Below are positions 60,809 through 64,000 of a stretch of DNA of 64,000 nt, in pieces. Both the position numbers and the translations under genes were made by a program. This DNA comes from Bordetella parapertussis (GTDB taxonomy: Bacteria > Pseudomonadota > Gammaproteobacteria > Burkholderiales > Burkholderiaceae_A), in assembly GCA_945862985.1 (NCBI GenBank), contig CAMAZF010000006.1:26476-90475 (forward strand), in the 5' to 3' direction. The notes under the pieces were generated by a model. It worked only from the letters and a program-made list of their open reading frames with translations, was not told the origin of the DNA and made no database searches. Position 1 is the first letter of the stretch. Each line of letters begins with the position of its first letter.

Positions 60809-61429
60809 GTGCAGACGCTTGAGGAACACGGCTCCAAGATGGACGAGGTCTATCGCTGGACCCGGCACGTCTACGACTGGACGCGACCGTTTTTTCTCTT
60901 CGGTCGCGATCGACTGGTGGACCAGGTCAATCCCCCTGAGGGTGGGACTGTGTGTGAAATGGGATGTGGAACCGCACACAACCTGCTGCGCTTGGCGCGA
61001 CGTCGGCCCGATCTAGCCCTCATCGGAGTGGATGCCTCAGAGGCGATGCTTGAAGTGGCGCGCAAGAAGGTGGACCGCGCGGGTCTTTCTGCTCGAGTTC
61101 AGCTGGTGCACGGCTATGCAGAGGCCTATCAGCCTGAAGGACCCATCGATCTTGTCTTATTCCCGTATTCGTTGTCGATGATGCCGCAGCCAGACATGGC
61201 CATTCAAAATGCCAGTCGCTGGCTGAGCCCCAACGGCCAATTGGCGGTGGTGGATTTTGGTGACCTCTCCGGCTGGCCTTGGGTCTTGCGGCGACCTGTC
61301 ATGCGATTCCTGAATCGATTCGAGGTCTTTCCTCGGCCTGAGCTCTTTGCGCCGGGGGCCAACGGACTTCGCGTGGACGCAGACTGGAGATTGGGGCGCT
61401 ACTGTGTGGATGCTCGACTGCGTCGCTGA
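60809..61429 (+). CDS. btaB: BtaB, betaine-lipid N-methyltransferase
   Basis: 206 aa SAM-dependent methyltransferase that adds three methyl groups to the BtaA product, giving DGTS. Class I fold: motif I VCEMGCGTAHNLLRLA near residue 50, motif II IGVDASEAML, motif post-I region DLVLFPYSLSMMP. The N-terminal YRWTRHVYDWTRPFFLFGRDRL is characteristic of BtaB. GTG start at 60809; an ATG at 60839 (MDEVYRW) is a reasonable alternative. The identity rests partly on its position 7 nt behind btaA. Confidence 0.88.
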   Translation: MQTLEEHGSKMDEVYRWTRHVYDWTRPFFLFGRDRLVDQVNPPEGGTVCEMGCGTAHNLLRLARRRPDLALIGVDASEAMLEVARKKVDRAGLSARVQLVHGYAEAYQPEGPIDLVLFPYSLSMMPQPDMAIQNASRWLSPNGQLAVVDFGDLSGWPWVLRRPVMRFLNRFEVFPRPELFAPGANGLRVDADWRLGRYCVDARLRR

Positions 61430-61450
61430 GGCGCTGGTGTGCCCAGCCCG

Positions 61451-62620
61451 TCAGAGGTCAGCGATGACTCTTGCTGCTCTGGCGATGACCAACTCTTCTT
61501 GAGTGGGAATCACCATGACGGTCGTCCTCGATAGCTCAGTCGAAATCACCTGCGCATGGACCTGATTGAGGTGATGGTCGACCTCGATTCCCATCCAGCC
61601 CATTCGCTCACACACTCGGGCTCGAACCAGGCTTGAGTGCTCGCCGATGCCGCCACAAAAGATGAGTGCGTCGATACCTCCCATGGCAGCAGCCATGGCA
61701 CCCACTTCTCTTTGGACCCGGAACACAAAGTAGTCAATGGCCCGTTGCGCCTCAGGCGTATCAGAGGCTTCGAGGCTGCGCATGTCATTGGAGAGGCCAC
61801 CCGACAGACCGAGGAGGCCCGATTCGCTGTAGAGCGTGTGACGAATCTGCTCCGAAGTGAGCCCCTCTTGATCCAGCATGAAAAGAAGGACACCGGGATC
61901 AATCTGCCCACATCGGGTTCCCATCGGCAGACCATCTAAGGCGGAAAATCCCATGGTGGAGGCGACCGATCGACCATTGGAGATGCCGCACATGGAGGCG
62001 CCATTTCCGAGGTGAGCCACGACGACCCGACCCTCTGCGAGACGAGGTGCAATCTGACGCAAATGTCCGCTGACATAGTCATAACTCAGACCGTGAAAGC
62101 CGTATCGACGCACACCCTTCTCGAAGTAGCGATAGGGAAGGGCAAAACTGTCATTGACGAAGGGGTGGCCCCGGTGAAAGGCGGTGTCGAAGCACGCCAC
62201 CTGAGGGACCTCACCGAATGTCGCCATAGCGGTCCGAATGCCCGCAAGGTTGTGTGGTTGGTGAAGGGGGGCAAAAGGCTCCAGCGTAGCTAAGTACTCC
62301 ATGACCTCTGGTGTGATGCGCTTGGGCTCGGTATAGCGGTCTCCACCATGGACCACTCGATGCCCGACGGCAGCCAGAGTTAATTGAGGAAAAGCCAAGC
62401 TCAGTCCCTCAAGAATGGCCTTGAGGGCATCCTCGTGTGACCGGATCTGGGTGGGGGGAGCCTCTATTGCGGAGTCGTCTGACCTTCGAAGCTGGAGGCT
62501 TCCTTGAGGACCGATTCGATCCGCCTGGCCCGTGAGCAGGGGAGTCTCTCCGCTCGCACCAAACAGTGCAACCTTCAGGGAGGAAGAGCCCGCATTGAGG
62601 GTGAGGACCGCCTCGGTCAT
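61451..62620 (-). CDS. ackA: Acetate kinase
   Basis: 389 aa. Interconverts acetate plus ATP and acetyl phosphate plus ADP. ASKHA-fold signatures are complete: VLTLNAGSSSLKVALF at the N-terminus, the second signature GHRVVHGGDRYTEP near residue 85, and VVAHLGNGASMCGISNGRS near 200 with the catalytic Asp/Arg region DTAFH and RYGFHGLSY. No phosphotransacetylase gene is next to it. It overlaps fabI by 4 nt (fabI stop / ackA start), so the two are translationally coupled in the leftward direction. Confidence 0.95.
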   Translation of the reverse strand: MTEAVLTLNAGSSSLKVALFGASGETPLLTGQADRIGPQGSLQLRRSDDSAIEAPPTQIRSHEDALKAILEGLSLAFPQLTLAAVGHRVVHGGDRYTEPKRITPEVMEYLATLEPFAPLHQPHNLAGIRTAMATFGEVPQVACFDTAFHRGHPFVNDSFALPYRYFEKGVRRYGFHGLSYDYVSGHLRQIAPRLAEGRVVVAHLGNGASMCGISNGRSVASTMGFSALDGLPMGTRCGQIDPGVLLFMLDQEGLTSEQIRHTLYSESGLLGLSGGLSNDMRSLEASDTPEAQRAIDYFVFRVQREVGAMAAAMGGIDALIFCGGIGEHSSLVRARVCERMGWMGIEVDHHLNQVHAQVISTELSRTTVMVIPTQEELVIARAARVIADL

Positions 62621-63432
62621 GCGATGTTGTGCAGCCCCGCGTCAACGTAGATGGTGTCTCCGGTCATGCCCGATGCGGCCGGACCGACGAGGAAAGACAC
62701 CACTCGCCCCACTTCTGCAATGTCGACGAGTCGGTGCTCTGGCGTGCGGTCGACCGCCATTTGGACCAGTTCGTCGAAATGGTCAATCCCGCTAGCCGCT
62801 CGGGTCTTGAGCGGGCCAGGTGAAACGGCGTAGACCCGAATGCCCGCCGGTCCGAGCTCGTTGGCCATATAGCGCACGGTCGATTCGAGGGCGGCCTTGA
62901 CTGGGCCCATCAGGTTGTAATTGTGAACCACCTTGTCTGCGCCGTAGTAGCTCATGGTCACCAGGGCACCGCCCCTTCGAAGCAGCTTCTCAGCGTGGTG
63001 GGCGACTTCGATGAATGAATGGCAGGAGACCTGCATGGCCAGCAGGAACCCGTCACGAGAGCAGTCCACGATCCGACCGTGGAGATCGTCCTTTGGCGCA
63101 AACGCGATGGAGTGAATGACGAAGTCGAGCCCACCCCATGTCTCGCGGATCGCTTCAAATACGGTGGCAATGGCGCCCGGCTGGGTGACATCGAGTGGCA
63201 GGAGCAGATCGGCTTCCAGCTGATCCGCCAAAGGATCCACGTAGGGCTTGGCTTTGTCGTTCAAATAAGTCAGTGCGATCTCCGCCCCAAAGCCTCGAAG
63301 CTTTGCAGCACAGCCAAACGCAATGCTGTGCGCATTGGCCACACCGATGATCAGCCCTTTCTTGCCTTTGAGCATGTCGCCAATTCGGCTGTCTTCATCC
63401 CAGACTTTGGGTAGGGGGTCGTGTTCGCTCAT
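62617..63432 (-). CDS. fabI: Enoyl-[acyl-carrier-protein] reductase
   Basis: 271 aa NADH-dependent reductase of the last step in fatty-acid elongation; target of triclosan-type inhibitors in the family. GKKGLIIGVANAHSIAFGCA binds the cofactor; the active-site pattern Tyr-x6-Tyr-x6-Lys is seen as SYYGADKVVHNYNLMGPVK near residues 160-178. C-terminal block AASGMTGDTIYVDAGLHNI is standard. Somewhat longer than usual at the N-terminus (about 20 extra residues, MSEHDPLPKVWDEDSRIGDM), a feature that resembles longer FabI variants in some Proteobacteria. Coupled to ackA. Confidence 0.94.
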   Translation of the reverse strand: MSEHDPLPKVWDEDSRIGDMLKGKKGLIIGVANAHSIAFGCAAKLRGFGAEIALTYLNDKAKPYVDPLADQLEADLLLPLDVTQPGAIATVFEAIRETWGGLDFVIHSIAFAPKDDLHGRIVDCSRDGFLLAMQVSCHSFIEVAHHAEKLLRRGGALVTMSYYGADKVVHNYNLMGPVKAALESTVRYMANELGPAGIRVYAVSPGPLKTRAASGIDHFDELVQMAVDRTPEHRLVDIAEVGRVVSFLVGPAASGMTGDTIYVDAGLHNIA

Positions 63433-63580
63433 GCTGGGCCTCGTTTTGGGGTGGCGTGTTCAAGTGGGTCAATGGGGGGAAATGGCTTCCCCACCCATAT
63501 TGAAGGGTCTAGACGTGACAGATCAGTGAAAACCCGAATCTCTCGGTCGAAATGTCAGGATTGCTTGCGCTGCGTCAAAC

Positions 63581-64000
63581 CTACCACTGTCCTACATTCG
63601 GCATGCTCGCCCAGGGTTCGGCAGGAGCGAGGGCTTCTCCCCGCTGCAGGAGCTCAATGGAGATGTTGTCTGGCGATCGCACGAAGGCCATTCGACCGTC
63701 TCGAGGGGGACGGTTAATGGTGACCCCATGGTTCATCAGCCTCTGGCAGGTCGCGTAAATGTCATCGACCGCGTAGGCAAGGTGTCCAAAGTTGCGCCCG
63801 CCTGTGTAGACCTCAGGATCCCAGTTGTAGGTCAGCTCCACCTGGGCCTCGGAATCACCGGGAGCGGCCAAAAATGCCAACGTAAAGCGCCCGGCTGGAA
63901 CGTCTTTCTGTCGAAGGAGCTCGAGTCCCAGCGCTTCCGTATAAAAGCGGATCGACGCATCCAAGTCAGTCACGCGAACCATGGTGTGGAGATATTTCAT
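63581..64000 (-). CDS. gloA: Lactoylglutathione lyase (glyoxalase I)
   Basis: 139 aa VOC-fold enzyme detoxifying methylglyoxal with glutathione. Metal ligands are visible: His in YLHTMVRV, Glu in AQVELTYN, His in FGHLAYAV, Glu in ISIELLQRGE, in the order of Ni-dependent GloA. Substrate-site block LRQKDVPAGRFTLAFL. The ATG is exactly at the window end (64000), so the coding region is complete but its promoter is outside. Differs clearly from the glyoxalase at 27436. Confidence 0.92.
   Translation of the reverse strand: MKYLHTMVRVTDLDASIRFYTEALGLELLRQKDVPAGRFTLAFLAAPGDSEAQVELTYNWDPEVYTGGRNFGHLAYAVDDIYATCQRLMNHGVTINRPPRDGRMAFVRSPDNISIELLQRGEALAPAEPWASMPNVGQW

Noticed and set aside
63470..63510. 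Terminator at the end of gloA
   Set aside because: A GGGGAA/TTCCCC inverted repeat exists but no T run follows on either strand.
1..64000. CRISPR array
   Set aside because: No regularly spaced direct repeats and no cas gene were seen.

Overview
The window comes from a moderately high-GC betaproteobacterium, most likely of the order Burkholderiales. This is inferred from the style of the housekeeping proteins (valS, holC, pepA, lptFG, glnS, polA, ispH, fkpB, radC, rpmBG), from the double-length UvrA, and from the Tat-exported PhoX phosphatase. No 16S rRNA or other taxonomic marker is present, so the genus cannot be stated.

Layout. 1-30.0 kb is core chromosome: a leftward pepA-holC-valS block; rightward lptF-lptG and a ferredoxin-reductase; a leftward block of double UvrA, a His-rich protein, a quinone oxidoreductase and glnS; then polA, a dienelactone hydrolase, phoX, a ZIP metal transporter, rpmG-rpmB, radC, fkpB-ispH, a 2OG-Fe(II) oxygenase, and a rightward operon of RHH regulator, cytochrome c, glyoxalase, Tat-signal subunit and GMC oxidoreductase.

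30.06-54.55 kb is an integrated element of about 24.5 kb. It has cut a tRNA-Thr(CGT) gene in its anticodon loop: the 5' half lies at 30027-30065, the 3' half at 54547-54592, and both share the 9-bp core ATTCGTAAT. Just inside the left end are a tyrosine integrase and a complete, differently sequenced tRNA-Thr(CGT) with its own promoter-like signals, which probably replaces the broken gene. The first part of the element holds small element-type genes (DUF6876- and DUF6641-like, an AAA+ ATPase operon, several unknowns). The second part looks like a defence cargo: an HTH / PLD-helicase / N6-adenine methylase restriction-modification operon that resembles a Type ISP enzyme split in two; an unknown four-gene operon behind a strongly structured leader RNA whose closing stem competes with a terminator; two GIY-YIG-type proteins; a Zn-ribbon protein with a nucleoside-deoxyribosyltransferase-like domain; a DUF3800 protein next to a second structured RNA candidate; and a second, catalytic-domain-only tyrosine recombinase. 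A tRNA-Val-like 3' fragment inside the cargo suggests that elements are nested or have been captured in succession.

54.6-64.0 kb returns to chromosome: a lipoprotein; a processive glycosyltransferase with an outer-membrane protein, facing a diguanylate cyclase and a PAS-HD-GYP phosphodiesterase (a c-di-GMP and exopolysaccharide cluster); the betaine-lipid genes btaA-btaB preceded by a near-perfect Pho box (phosphate-starvation lipid remodelling, consistent with phoX in the same window); then leftward ackA-fabI and a glyoxalase I.

Limits: all functional calls come from reading motifs and remembered family features. No alignment, RNA folding or database search was run.
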